From: Pseudoalteromonas undina
GTDB lineage: Bacteria; Pseudomonadota; Gammaproteobacteria; Enterobacterales; Alteromonadaceae
NCBI RefSeq assembly: GCF_000238275.3
Contig: NZ_AHCF03000003.1
Coordinates: 1,302,001-1,366,000, forward strand
Direction of reading: 5' to 3'
DNA length: 64,000 nt
Positions 46,804-55,892 of the stretch are shown piece by piece. The position numbers and the translations under genes are program-made. The notes under the pieces were generated by a model, which saw only the letters and a list, made by a program, of their open reading frames with translations, did no database searches and was not told the DNA's origin. Every line of letters starts with the position of its first letter. Position 1 is the first letter of the stretch.

Positions 46804-47653
46804 AACTAATCGACCCCTTTCCAACACCTTCATAGGCGATAATTTTGACGTCTTTTTCTGGGTGCTCTAATTTCACTTGGCTGGCAATATAGTCAGCAAT
46901 ACATTCTACCGTGGTATCAATTGGTAAAATGTCGCAACGTGATTCACTAATAGCCATTTCAAAGTAACCTTGCGCCGCAGTATACGCAAAACAAACATCA
47001 TCACTTTTAGCTGAGATATGTTTTAATTCAGAGGCGTTTATTTGATCTTCGCTAGATGCTAAGTAAATATCACGCCATTTATCAGCCCACTGTTTTTGCA
47101 AACGAGGCATAGAAATACCGCCAAGGCTTATACCAATTTGTGAGCGATGACCATGAATAATACGCTGGCAATTACCGTCATGCTTTTTAAGGCCATGGCT
47201 ATAGTGGTAATAAAAGCTCTGATTGTGCTCAGGCTTTAACACCAACTCAATCTTTTCAATATTATCAGGAAGCTGTGGCAGTATTGTGGCAACTAAGTAC
47301 TCTGTTACTGATTCAACGTTAATCTCATCAGTATCTATTAAGCAATATGCTTGATGAGGCGCACTCATTGCAAGGTGCTTGTTATCAGCAAATGTACAAT
47401 CTAATGTTTTGTGATCAGCAAACTCGTTGATGCTGCCGTTTATGTTGTTAGGAACAGCTAAACGGTGATCTATACACTCATCAATAATGCCTTTAATTTG
47501 CTTTTTAACTAAGCCAAAGTCTAAAACCATAGACTCTTCGTTTAGTTTGCCATGTAAAGTCAAATCAACAATCCAACTTTCGCCAACTGCACCGCGTTTA
47601 TTGCATAAGTAAGAAAAATCAATCACAGTGAGTGAGTTAACAAAAAGGGTCAT
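46796..47653 (-). CDS. PTPS-family protein (6-carboxytetrahydropterin synthase-like), extended form
   Basis: The protein has 285 residues, more than twice the length of QueD. The first half contains SMVLDFGLVKKQIKGIIDECIDHRL, the PTPS block with the Asp-His pair. The second half contains IIHGHRSQIGI and a C-terminal DTTVECIADYIASQV with KIIAYEGVGKG, where the catalytic Glu is expected. The two halves together look like a split or duplicated PTPS unit. It may act on a pterin or deazaguanine precursor; no other que gene is nearby. It overlaps the M23 gene. Confidence 0.8.
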   Translation of the reverse strand: MTLFVNSLTVIDFSYLCNKRGAVGESWIVDLTLHGKLNEESMVLDFGLVKKQIKGIIDECIDHRLAVPNNINGSINEFADHKTLDCTFADNKHLAMSAPHQAYCLIDTDEINVESVTEYLVATILPQLPDNIEKIELVLKPEHNQSFYYHYSHGLKKHDGNCQRIIHGHRSQIGISLGGISMPRLQKQWADKWRDIYLASSEDQINASELKHISAKSDDVCFAYTAAQGYFEMAISESRCDILPIDTTVECIADYIASQVKLEHPEKDVKIIAYEGVGKGSISYA

Positions 47654-47790
47654 AAATTTCCTTTAAACTGATTAAAAGTCAGTCCCAATTATAATGATTT
47701 CTGTTAGTAATTGCGCGGTTTAATCATACTAAAATCAGTTGCATTTACTGATTGCTTATAATTAAACCATTTTTTAACTGCTCCGAGTTG

Positions 47791-47814
47791 TTTAGCGTAC
47801 AAGTGTACGCTAAA
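47791..47814. promoter_or_regulatory. FabR-type operator upstream of fabA
   Basis: A perfect palindrome with ten-base arms (TTTAGCGTAC / GTACGCTAAA) and spacer AAGT ends 34 bases before the fabA start. It matches the consensus I recall for FabR, the repressor of unsaturated fatty-acid genes (AGCGTACAnnTGTACGCT). A fabR gene is not in the window. Confidence 0.8.
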
Positions 47815-47848
47815 GTACGGGGCAATTTCTAAGCAAAGATAAAGTGTT

Positions 47849-48364
47849 ATGGAACCTAAAAATAGCTATACAAAAGAAGATTTGATCCTTTGTGGTCAAG
47901 GTGAAATGTTTGGTGAAGGAAATTGTCGTTTGCCAAGTGACAACATGTTAATGATGGATCGTATCATTTCAATTACCGATGACGGTGGTGAACATGGTAA
48001 AGGTCAAATAGTTGCAGAGCTAGATATCGATCCTAGCCTTTGGTTTTTCGACTGTCATTTTAAAGGCGACCCAGTAATGCCTGGTTGTTTAGGCTTAGAT
48101 GCTATGTGGCAACTTGTGGGCTTTTTCTTAGGTTGGTCTGGTGGTCCTGGTCTTGGTCGTGCACTCGGTGTAGGTGAAGTTAAATTTACCGGTCAAATAT
48201 TGCCAACAGCTAAAAAAGTAACCTACCGTCTAGACATGAAACGCGTTATTAAGCGTAAATTGTTTATGGGTATGGCTGATGGAACCGTAGAAGTAGATGG
48301 CCGCGTGATCTACGAAGCAAAAGATTTAAAGGTAGGCTTGTTCCAAGATACCAGCGCGTTTTAA
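47849..48364 (+). CDS. fabA: 3-hydroxydecanoyl-ACP dehydratase/isomerase FabA
   Basis: The protein has 171 residues and matches FabA end to end. The catalytic His is in [24 protein letters not shown] and the partner Asp is in GLDAMW. It dehydrates 3-hydroxydecanoyl-ACP and isomerises the product to cis-3-decenoyl-ACP, the branch to unsaturated fatty acids. A FabR-type operator lies just upstream and a terminator downstream. Confidence 0.97.
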   Translation: MEPKNSYTKEDLILCGQGEMFGEGNCRLPSDNMLMMDRIISITDDGGEHGKGQIVAELDIDPSLWFFDCHFKGDPVMPGCLGLDAMWQLVGFFLGWSGGPGLGRALGVGEVKFTGQILPTAKKVTYRLDMKRVIKRKLFMGMADGTVEVDGRVIYEAKDLKVGLFQDTSAF

Positions 48365-48380
48365 GTTTAAAACACGCAAC

Positions 48381-48408
48381 AAAAAGGCCTCCATTTGGAG
48401 GCCTTTTT
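48381..48408. terminator. bidirectional terminator between fabA and rmf
   Basis: A twelve-pair stem (AAAAAGGCCTCC / GGAGGCCTTTTT) with loop ATTT lies between convergent genes. Confidence 0.85.
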
Positions 48409-48427
48409 GCTTTAATTCGTTATGAGT

Positions 48428-48598
48428 TTATGTTTTATACATATTGCGATTTTCTATTGCCTCGCGCCAACCACCAAGCCACTCAGACTTAGGATCAACT
48501 TGTTGATAAGGGCAGTGCTCTTTTGAGCGACCAGCTAAACCTGCTTTAAAACCTTGAGAATGAGCTCTTTCTAAACGATCTCTTTTCTGTCTCTTCAT
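48428..48598 (-). CDS. rmf: ribosome modulation factor
   Basis: From ATG 48598 the protein has 56 residues and aligns along its length with E. coli Rmf (MKRQKRDRLERAH, then GFKAGLAGRSKEHCPYQ and WLGGWREA). A GTG 15 bases upstream extends the frame but not the homology. Rmf dimerises 70S ribosomes into inactive 100S particles in stationary phase. It is usually controlled by growth rate and ppGpp; no promoter is claimed here. Confidence 0.95.
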   Translation of the reverse strand: MKRQKRDRLERAHSQGFKAGLAGRSKEHCPYQQVDPKSEWLGGWREAIENRNMYKT

Positions 48599-48973
48599 CG
48601 GTAAAATCCTCACCTTTATATTTATATTTTTGTAGCATAAAGTTCATCTACATTTAATAAATAGCCAACAAAAATGTTTAATTCAAACACAAAATACAAT
48701 TAATTTGTTTGACTTTAACTAAGCTGCTGATGCAATGATAAATTAATTAAAAAATAAATTTACTGCTCAAACTTAATCAACTTTAACCTATATAACTTTA
48801 TTTAAATGTTCCGACATATCGGCTCAAAAACACATAAGTGTCATATTTGTGACTGGCAACATAAGCTAAAGTTCCTCATTAATTTGTAATCGAAAAATGA
48901 ACAGATTTCGTTGTTTTAAAAAGATTGCAAATAAACACTTGATTATTTAAAACCGATCGGTCTAATATAAGTT
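48599..48973. other. divergent promoter region of rmf and acuR
   Basis: The gap between two divergent genes is very AT-rich. Its right end holds the acuR promoter and operator. The left part should hold the rmf promoter. No small gene is seen. Confidence 0.45.
48939..48968 (+). promoter_or_regulatory. acuR promoter with operator in the spacer
   Basis: TTGATT (48939-48944) and TAATAT (48963-48968) are separated by 18 bases. The palindrome ACCGATCGGT (48952-48961) lies in the spacer, and a close copy of it precedes acuI. The -10 hexamer ends five bases before the acuR ATG, so the transcript is likely leaderless. Repression by AcuR binding between -35 and -10 would be the classic mode. Confidence 0.6.
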
Positions 48974-49609
48974 ATGAATAAAATATCAGCAGTTACAAAT
49001 AGGCGTGGCCGCCCACCCAAAATAGCCAGAGACAACGCAGACACTAAAGCGTTGCTCCTTCGTGTGGGATTAGAAACCCTCACTGAGTTTGGTTTTAGTG
49101 CCACAGGGCTCGACACCATATTAAAAAAAGCCAAAGTCCCTAAGGGCTCGTTTTATCATTACTTTAAAAATAAAGAAGCATTTGGCTTAGCTTTGGTTGA
49201 TGCGTACGACACGTTTTTTATAGCTAAACTTAAGTTTTATTTAGAGCAACCTGAAGTACCGCCCCTAGAACGCATTGTTAACTTTACCCAAAGTGCTATA
49301 GCTGGGATGCAAAAATATGATTACAAACGCGGTTGTTTAGTAGGCAATTTAAACCAAGAACTCAATCATTTAAGTGACGAGTTTAAAATACGCCTAATGC
49401 AGAGTTACCATGCTTGGCAAGCACAGTTAACACAGTGCTTAGACTTGGCTCAACAGCAACACACTATTAAAGCTGATATTGATACCACACAAATGAGTGA
49501 ATTTTTTTGGATTGGTTGGGAAGGCGCAGTAATGCGAGCTAAACTAACACAATCAAGCAAGCCACTGACTTTATACACAGAAATGTTTTTACGCACATTA
49601 CTCAAATGA
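48974..49609 (+). CDS. acuR: TetR-family regulator AcuR
   Basis: The protein has 211 residues. It closely resembles Rhodobacter AcuR: RRGRPPK, then GLETLTEFGFSATGLDTILKKAKVPKGSFYHYFKNKEAFGLALV, KRGCLVGNLNQE and EFFWIGWEGAVMRAKL. AcuR represses the acrylate pathway and is released by acrylate. The gene starts with no room for a ribosome site after the -10 box. The acuI gene follows 49 bases on. Confidence 0.92.
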   Translation: MNKISAVTNRRGRPPKIARDNADTKALLLRVGLETLTEFGFSATGLDTILKKAKVPKGSFYHYFKNKEAFGLALVDAYDTFFIAKLKFYLEQPEVPPLERIVNFTQSAIAGMQKYDYKRGCLVGNLNQELNHLSDEFKIRLMQSYHAWQAQLTQCLDLAQQQHTIKADIDTTQMSEFFWIGWEGAVMRAKLTQSSKPLTLYTEMFLRTLLK

Positions 49610-49633
49610 TGCATTTTTTATTATCAATTTAAA

Positions 49634-49644
49634 GACGATCGGTC
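49634..49644 (+). promoter_or_regulatory. AcuR operator candidate before acuI
   Basis: GACGATCGGTC shares CGATCGGTCTAA with the site in front of acuR. It is an imperfect inverted repeat lying just before the acuI ribosome site (AAAAGGA). Confidence 0.6.
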
Positions 49645-49658
49645 TAAAAGGAAATCTA

Positions 49659-50651
49659 ATGAGCAATCCTATTAAAGCTATTGTTATAGACAAGCAAGAC
49701 GACGACTACAGTGCCAATTTAAGCAGCATAAACAGTGATGATTTACCAAACGAAAATGTATTAATTGACGTACTGTACAGTACCCTAAATTACAAAGATG
49801 GCTTAGCCATTACTGGCAAAGGTCCTGTAGTTCGCAGCTTCCCTATGGTACCTGGCATTGATTTAGTGGGTACAGTTACTAACAGCGACAGTGAAGAATT
49901 TAAAGCTGGCGATAAGGTGATTTTAAATGGCTTTGGTGTTGGCGAAAAACATTGGGGTGGCCTAGCCCAAAAAGCGGCTCTTAGCAGCGATTGGTTAATT
50001 CCCCTACCTGCCAACTTATCAGCTAAACAAGCTATGCAAATTGGTACTGCCGGTTACACAGCAATGTTGAGCGTGATTGCCCTTGAAAAACAAGGGATCA
50101 CCCCTGACTCAGGTGAAGTGTTAGTCACCGGTGCCAATGGTGGCGTAGGCAGTTTTGCTATTTATTTACTAAGCCAGCTAGGTTATCAAGTAACCGCAGC
50201 AACAGGTCGCATGGAACAAGCTGACTATTTAAAATCATTAGGTGCAACTAATGTAATTGATAGGAACGAGTTTTCAAACCCAGGTAAACCACTGCAAAAA
50301 GAACGCTTTGCTGCTGCCATTGATTCTGTAGGGAGTCACACACTTGCTAATATTTGTGCCTCACTTAAATACGGTGGCGTAGTAACAGCTTGTGGGCTTG
50401 CACAAGGTATGGATTTGCCAGCGTCTGTTGCGCCATTTATTTTACGTGGTATTTCTTTAATGGGTATTGATAGCGTAATGCGCCCTAAAGCGGACCGTGT
50501 TGAAGCATGGGATCGTTTAGCATCCCTAGTTAGTAGCGATTACTTAGATAAAATTTCGACCGAAATCACACTTGATCAGGTTATTGAAAATGCTGAACAG
50601 CTCATGCAGGGCCAAATTCGTGGTCGTGTTGTGGTTAATTGTCAAAGTTAA
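49659..50651 (+). CDS. acuI: acrylyl-CoA reductase AcuI
   Basis: The protein has 330 residues, a zinc-free medium-chain dehydrogenase of the YhdH/AcuI group. LNYKDGLAITGKGPVVRSFPMVPGIDLVGTV is the N-terminal part of the family block. VLVTGANGGVGSFAIYLL is the NADPH-binding loop and SLMGIDSVM is the late signature. It reduces acryloyl-CoA to propionyl-CoA with NADPH, detoxifying acrylate made from DMSP. No DMSP lyase is in the window. Confidence 0.93.
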   Translation: MSNPIKAIVIDKQDDDYSANLSSINSDDLPNENVLIDVLYSTLNYKDGLAITGKGPVVRSFPMVPGIDLVGTVTNSDSEEFKAGDKVILNGFGVGEKHWGGLAQKAALSSDWLIPLPANLSAKQAMQIGTAGYTAMLSVIALEKQGITPDSGEVLVTGANGGVGSFAIYLLSQLGYQVTAATGRMEQADYLKSLGATNVIDRNEFSNPGKPLQKERFAAAIDSVGSHTLANICASLKYGGVVTACGLAQGMDLPASVAPFILRGISLMGIDSVMRPKADRVEAWDRLASLVSSDYLDKISTEITLDQVIENAEQLMQGQIRGRVVVNCQS

Positions 50652-50723
50652 GCATTTTTGCTATTAAACTCTCGTTATTAAATTTATAATACTGGCCGTA
50701 TTTTTAATAACGAGAGAACACCT

Positions 50724-51140
50724 ATGAGCAACCAAGAACTTTTCAGTAATAACCCACTGCAAGGCGTTAAATTAGAGCAAGTGGTTGAAGAACTGGTTGA
50801 GCAATATGGGTGGGAACTCCTGCATGCCTACTTACAACTCAACTGCTTTAAAAATAACCCTGACATTAAATCTGCGGTTAAATTTTTACGTAAAACCGAG
50901 TGGGCACAGCAAAAAGTAGATAATTTCTATTTGTACCGCCTAAAAAACTTACCACGCCCAGATGACGTACAATACGAACTGCCTCCACGAGACCGTATTA
51001 TCCCTGAAGGCGATAAACCAGGTGAACCATGCGAGTTAAGCTTTTCTGATGCTAAGCGTATTCAAGAGAAAAAAGCAGCCAAGCAACGTGCCCGTACTCG
51101 TAAACAACGTTCAAATTCAAGTAACCCTTGGGGTAACTAA
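50724..51140 (+). CDS. VF530-family DNA-binding protein (DUF2132)
   Basis: The protein has 138 residues. The VF530 domain covers about 10-80 (NPLQGVKLEQVVEELVEQYGWELL, then INCFKNNPDIKSAVKFLRKTEWAQQKVDNFYL, with LPRPDD after). The C-terminal 40 residues are basic (KRIQEKKAAKQRARTRKQR) and likely bind nucleic acid. The family is named from a Vibrio fischeri structure, and its biological role is not known. GAGAGAA precedes the ATG. Confidence 0.9.
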   Translation: MSNQELFSNNPLQGVKLEQVVEELVEQYGWELLHAYLQLNCFKNNPDIKSAVKFLRKTEWAQQKVDNFYLYRLKNLPRPDDVQYELPPRDRIIPEGDKPGEPCELSFSDAKRIQEKKAAKQRARTRKQRSNSSNPWGN

Positions 51141-51156
51141 GCTAATTTCATAAAAG

Positions 51157-51182
51157 AGCTAACTTTATTGTTAGCTTTTTTT
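51157..51182. terminator. terminator after the VF530 gene
   Basis: The stem AGCTAAC / GTTAGCT with loop TTTATT is followed by seven T. It lies between convergent genes. Confidence 0.75.
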
Positions 51183-51196
51183 GTTTATTGAGGAAA

Positions 51197-51628
51197 TTAA
51201 TAGCCTCGGTGTTTCCAAAAATCATCTTCTGTTTTGGTCTGTTCATTAGTTAGATTAAATGTTTTATCAGCAATGACTTTTCCTGCTAATGATAAGGTCA
51301 TACGCCAGTTACCTATTTTATCTTCTATAGGCTCCCACACGGTGTCGCCTAAATAAAACGACCAATCGTTATCTTTAACATATACATTCCCCTCAAAAGG
51401 CTGCATCACTTCGCCATCGGCATCTATAATACCGGGGTGATAAATACAATAATGTAGCTTTTCGCCTTTGGCTTTTTTGATATTTACTATTAGGCCAAAT
51501 TCCACATCAATACACGCGGTTACCTTTGTGGTGAATTGCGTGATTTGTGGTAACGATTTACTGGCTTTGTCCCAGTTGGAATATATACCGTAACTTTCTA
51601 ATGTAATTTGTGGTTTAGATTTTGCCAT
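51197..51628 (-). CDS. DUF3859 protein
   Basis: The protein has 143 residues. The DUF3859 pattern is visible: ITLESYGIYSN, TACIDVEFGLIV, PGIIDADGEVMQPFEG, YLGDTVWEPIEDKIGNWRMTL and DKTFNL. There is no signal peptide. The function is unknown. It lies 57 bases downstream of the kinase gene in the same direction, so the two may be cotranscribed. Confidence 0.75.
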   Translation of the reverse strand: MAKSKPQITLESYGIYSNWDKASKSLPQITQFTTKVTACIDVEFGLIVNIKKAKGEKLHYCIYHPGIIDADGEVMQPFEGNVYVKDNDWSFYLGDTVWEPIEDKIGNWRMTLSLAGKVIADKTFNLTNEQTKTEDDFWKHRGY

Positions 51629-51684
51629 TTAACTTTCTATTTTTTCTTTCTATTGTTAAGCCACCAGCCTCAGCGAGTGACTTA

Positions 51685-53502
51685 TTAATTAAGTAGTTGT
51701 TTTGGATTTTTAGGATAATAATTGCTGGGTTGCTGCTCGCATAAACTAAACTCGCGAGTATTTTTATACGGCAACTTCATAAAACCAGCGACCCCAACAT
51801 CAGTTATATTAACCGCGTACTGCATGAGTTTATTTAGCAAACGTTTAAATTCAACTTCTTTACTAGCATCGAGTAATCGATAGTAATGGTGAATTTTCAT
51901 CCTATCTGGTAGTGCTTCAAAAATAATACAACCCGTATGATGTATCTGGTTTAGCTCAAATACACATTTAATCACCTTTTTAGGCAGTTGCAGTTGTTCA
52001 TCGGGATCTTTACCATCTTCAAAATATGAGTGCGGACGGGTTACCTCGCTGGCTTTTACATTAACCACTTCATAGTCAAGCTCAGGTAACTGGTTAAATT
52101 TGAACGCACCGGTGCCATCGCGTTCTAACTGAATTGTTTTGCGGGCATCAAATAAACAACACTTAAATAAGCCTTTTTGACTAATCGCTTGTGCCAGCAT
52201 TACAGTATTATTTACCGCATCAGTAAACGCGGTGGCTAAAGCTTCATCGTGCATAATAAGTGATGACTCAACATACAAAGAATCATCTTTCCAATGAAAA
52301 CTCAGTCCCCCTACTACCGGGTATTTCGCTAAGCGACTAATTGACGCTAAAAACGCTTTTTCGGTATCCCCAGTATCAAACAAAAATTCTTTGTAATACC
52401 TATCTAACTGGGCATCGTTTACATCGAGTAATTGCTGTTTATGGTCGGCTTGGCGTAAAAATTGTTTTCGGGAACTATATACAACGGTTTCGGGCTCAGG
52501 ATCTTGGCTAAACCAAAAAGGAATGCGTGCTTTAGTGTCTTGCTTTGGTAGCTCTGGTAAAAATGCTTTTGCCATAGTTTCTATGTTACGCATAAAATAG
52601 TCGCCGGCTTTATCCCTTACACTACGCTCTTTTGAAAGCATGCCGTCAATTACATTCGCAAGCTCTTTTGGTAGCATTAAACTACTGGCCGGAATAGCCT
52701 GAGCGCCAAATCGACAAGACTGAGCCGATGCAAGTGCATACAACGTTGATGCAACCCCCTGCTCATCAAAACGAGGGGATGACTTTTCGCCAGACATTTG
52801 CGCATCACCAATAAAATACACATCACCCATTCGCGCGTTAGTGGTGCTTAAATCACCCGACATTAAATCCATAAAATTACTGGCAATAGGGTTACCTTGT
52901 TCATCTACTTGGGCATATACCGAGCTTCCCCAATCAACCAATGAAAGCTGCTTGGCTTTTTCATCCCACACCAAGTTAGAGGGTTTAATATCGCCATGCA
53001 CAATAGGTTGAGGGCTTAATCCATTTTTATGATGGCGTAAATCAAGCAACACATTTCTCAATTTTACCGCTAAGTTCATTATTTTTGCAGCAGATAGCCG
53101 CCCTTGCTTAAGTGATACTTTTTCAAGGTCTTCACCTACTGCACGGGCCATCATTAAAATGCCCTGTTTTTTAATCCGCTCAAAGCCATAAAATTTTGGT
53201 ATTAGCGGATTATCAATTTGAGACAGCATATACGCTTCGTCTTCAAGGCGATCTCGCACACTTTGTGCCAGCGTTATTCTTGAAAATTTAAACACCCACG
53301 GCAGGCCATGTTCATCATCACCCGCAAAAACAAAGCCAAACGCACCAGAGCCAATCATTTCAACATTTTTATAACCAAGTAGTGTTAGCTGTTTAATACA
53401 AATGTTAAGCCATTGGCGATGCTTTTTAGCATCACGGTGCGATAACAAATAAACAGACTGTTCTTCGTTAATATAAAAGTTGCGAATTTCTTTTGCTTTC
53501 AA
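51685..53502 (-). CDS. serine/threonine protein kinase with unknown C-terminal domain
   Basis: The protein has 605 residues. The kinase domain (about 45-320) has the glycine loop IGSGAFGFVFAG (50-61), the likely ATP Lys at Lys72 (WVFKFS), the catalytic loop HGDIKPSN (169-176) and DWG at 190-192 in place of DFG. The C-terminal 280 residues are soluble, with no membrane helix, and match no domain I know. The kinase is cytoplasmic; its target is unknown. Two-component-like partners are absent; DUF3859 is the only neighbour in line. Confidence 0.87.
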   Translation of the reverse strand: MKAKEIRNFYINEEQSVYLLSHRDAKKHRQWLNICIKQLTLLGYKNVEMIGSGAFGFVFAGDDEHGLPWVFKFSRITLAQSVRDRLEDEAYMLSQIDNPLIPKFYGFERIKKQGILMMARAVGEDLEKVSLKQGRLSAAKIMNLAVKLRNVLLDLRHHKNGLSPQPIVHGDIKPSNLVWDEKAKQLSLVDWGSSVYAQVDEQGNPIASNFMDLMSGDLSTTNARMGDVYFIGDAQMSGEKSSPRFDEQGVASTLYALASAQSCRFGAQAIPASSLMLPKELANVIDGMLSKERSVRDKAGDYFMRNIETMAKAFLPELPKQDTKARIPFWFSQDPEPETVVYSSRKQFLRQADHKQQLLDVNDAQLDRYYKEFLFDTGDTEKAFLASISRLAKYPVVGGLSFHWKDDSLYVESSLIMHDEALATAFTDAVNNTVMLAQAISQKGLFKCCLFDARKTIQLERDGTGAFKFNQLPELDYEVVNVKASEVTRPHSYFEDGKDPDEQLQLPKKVIKCVFELNQIHHTGCIIFEALPDRMKIHHYYRLLDASKEVEFKRLLNKLMQYAVNITDVGVAGFMKLPYKNTREFSLCEQQPSNYYPKNPKQLLN

Positions 53503-53714
53503 TGCATGTACTCAAAATAATAAGGTGTAAAAACGCCCTTCGATTATTAGTTTTATATAAAGAGATTACAATAGCTTATAGCTTTGTTTTTATCTGCAGT
53601 TATAAATATGATTGATAAAAACATAAATAATAAAAAATATTGCATCCAATATCCTGTTCTGGCCGTTGCTTAATGACATCTAGTTAAAGAATAATGATTT
53701 AAAGGACTTTAAGC

Positions 53715-55730
53715 GTGAAGAAACTAGCATTTATAACATTAGGAATTTTACCGTTTAGTTATGCACAAGCAAGCATAGAGAAATTAACCGTTTACGGACA
53801 CAGAGATAGCCTAATTGGCGAGTCTATTAGTGCCTCAAGCGGTATTATTGGGCAAGGCGAGATTCAACAACGTCCTATGTTAAGAAGTGCAGAATTGTTG
53901 GAACTGATCCCAGGTATGGCAGTAACTCAACATAGTGGCTCAGGAAAAGCGAATCAATACTTTATAAGGGGCTTTAATTTAGATCACGGAACAGATTTCG
54001 CCACTAATATTGATGGTATGCCAATAAATTTACCTAGCCATGGGCACGGTCAAGGCTATACCGATTTAAATTTTATTATTCCAGAATCTATATCAAGCAT
54101 TAATTATCAGAAAGGATCTTATAGCGCTACCCAAGGAGACTTTTCATCAGCTGGGAGCGCAAATTTTAATCTTATAGATACACTAACTCATCAACAAGTA
54201 AGTCTTAGTATTGGAGAAGATAACTACAAGCGAGCCACAGTACTCGCTTCAACTGATGTTACAAAAGGTAAACTAATGGCCGCAGCTGAGTGGCAAGGAT
54301 ACTCCGGTCCATGGGATGATATTAATGAAGCTGTTAATAAAAAAAACGCACTCCTTCGATATGTTGGCAAAGCATTTAATGGCGATTTTACCCTCAGTGC
54401 TATGGCCTATCACAACAGCTGGAATTCAGCTGACCAAATCCCTAAGCGCGCAGTTTCTCAAGGGTTAATTTCTCAGCTTGGCTCTTTAGATACGTCATTA
54501 GGTGGCAATTCTAGCCGCTATAGTTTATCGACCGTTTGGCAAGGTGAAAACCTAAAGGTAAATGCATACGCAATAAGTTATGACTTAGATTTATACTCAA
54601 ATTTTAGCTATTTTTTAAATGATCCTGTTAATGGCGATCAATTTAACCAAAAAGACAGTCGTAAAGTATATGGTGGCGAATTTAATTATCAGCTTGATAC
54701 CAAAATGCTAGCTATTAACATGCAACATACGGCAGGGTTAGCACTTCATCATACCAACATTGATAACGTTGGCTTATATAACACAAAAAAAAGAAAGCGA
54801 TTATCTACAGTAAGACAAGACGATTTAAATCAAACTAGTTACTCAGCCCATTGGGGATCAAAGCTTTTTTTAAGTACCAATCTAGAAGCAAGCTTAGGTA
54901 TTCGATACGACTACTATAACGTTGATGTTAATAGCAATATTTCAGCTAATTCGGGTAGTCAAAACGATGATTTAGTGAGTTTAAAAGCTAGTTTAAACTA
55001 CCAATTTACCGATTTAGTAGCCGCCTATGCTAATTGGGGTCAGTCATTTCATTCAAATGATGCTCGTGGAGCAACAATTAATGTAGACCCTGTTACATTA
55101 GATAAATCAGAGCAAGTAGATTTACTGGTAAAAAGTGAAGGCGCTGAAATTGGTTTAAGGTTTGCTGAACCAAAAACATTTAACTTATCGGCTGCATTAT
55201 GGTGGTTAAACCTCGACTCAGAACTTCTATTTGTTGGCGATGCAGGTAATACAGAGCCTAGTGATGCCTCTGAGCGCTATGGTATAGAGATGAGCGCCTA
55301 TTATTGGGTTAATAATAGTTTTAGTCTTGATGCTGAAGCATCATTTACCCACTCTCGTTTAAGCATAAATAATGTCAAAAACTATATAGAAGGTGCAGTA
55401 CCCGTTGTCGCAAGCGCTGGCTTAAATTGGCATTTAACAGAACAATGGCAGTCATCGTTACGTATTCGCCATATAGGTAAACGCACATTAACAAGCGACG
55501 GAGAAAAACGCTCGGAGCCATTAACCGTAGTTAATAGCTCTATAAGTTATCAGCAAACTCATTGGCAAGTAGAGTTTGAGTTACTGAATTTATTTAACAG
55601 CAGAGACCATGATATTGATTATTATTATTCATCGCGCTTACCTAATGAGCCCATTGATGGTGTTGAAGATAATCACTTTCACCCTATAGAGCCAAGAACT
55701 GCCCGATTAAGTTTTAGCTTATTATTTTAA
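53715..55730 (+). CDS. TonB-dependent outer-membrane receptor
   Basis: The protein has 671 residues, starting at GTG with AAAGGA nine bases upstream. A signal peptide (about 1-19) is followed by the TonB-box-like EKLTVYGH. The plug domain (about 35-145) carries LLELIPGMAVTQHSGSGKANQYFIRGFNLDHGTDFA. A 22-strand barrel follows, ending in the aromatic ARLSFSLLF. The plug motif GHGQGYTDLNF is shared by a common but uncharacterised receptor group. The ligand is unknown; no Fur box was found upstream. Confidence 0.9.
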   Translation: MKKLAFITLGILPFSYAQASIEKLTVYGHRDSLIGESISASSGIIGQGEIQQRPMLRSAELLELIPGMAVTQHSGSGKANQYFIRGFNLDHGTDFATNIDGMPINLPSHGHGQGYTDLNFIIPESISSINYQKGSYSATQGDFSSAGSANFNLIDTLTHQQVSLSIGEDNYKRATVLASTDVTKGKLMAAAEWQGYSGPWDDINEAVNKKNALLRYVGKAFNGDFTLSAMAYHNSWNSADQIPKRAVSQGLISQLGSLDTSLGGNSSRYSLSTVWQGENLKVNAYAISYDLDLYSNFSYFLNDPVNGDQFNQKDSRKVYGGEFNYQLDTKMLAINMQHTAGLALHHTNIDNVGLYNTKKRKRLSTVRQDDLNQTSYSAHWGSKLFLSTNLEASLGIRYDYYNVDVNSNISANSGSQNDDLVSLKASLNYQFTDLVAAYANWGQSFHSNDARGATINVDPVTLDKSEQVDLLVKSEGAEIGLRFAEPKTFNLSAALWWLNLDSELLFVGDAGNTEPSDASERYGIEMSAYYWVNNSFSLDAEASFTHSRLSINNVKNYIEGAVPVVASAGLNWHLTEQWQSSLRIRHIGKRTLTSDGEKRSEPLTVVNSSISYQQTHWQVEFELLNLFNSRDHDIDYYYSSRLPNEPIDGVEDNHFHPIEPRTARLSFSLLF

Positions 55731-55892
55731 ATTCCGCCTATGACAATAAAAACGAATGAAAATGATTTATAGAGCGAAAATAACAGAAAAAAGTAACTAT
55801 ATCGTTGTTATTTGCTGTTTCACCGTATCCTACTTAACTACAGTAGGCTAAATAAGGTAAAACACCCCTTTAAATTATTCTTAGGTTAAAAA

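Noticed and set aside
53503..53714. Fur box before the TonB receptor
   Set aside because: Only loose AT-rich similarity; no 19-base GATAATGAT-type inverted repeat.
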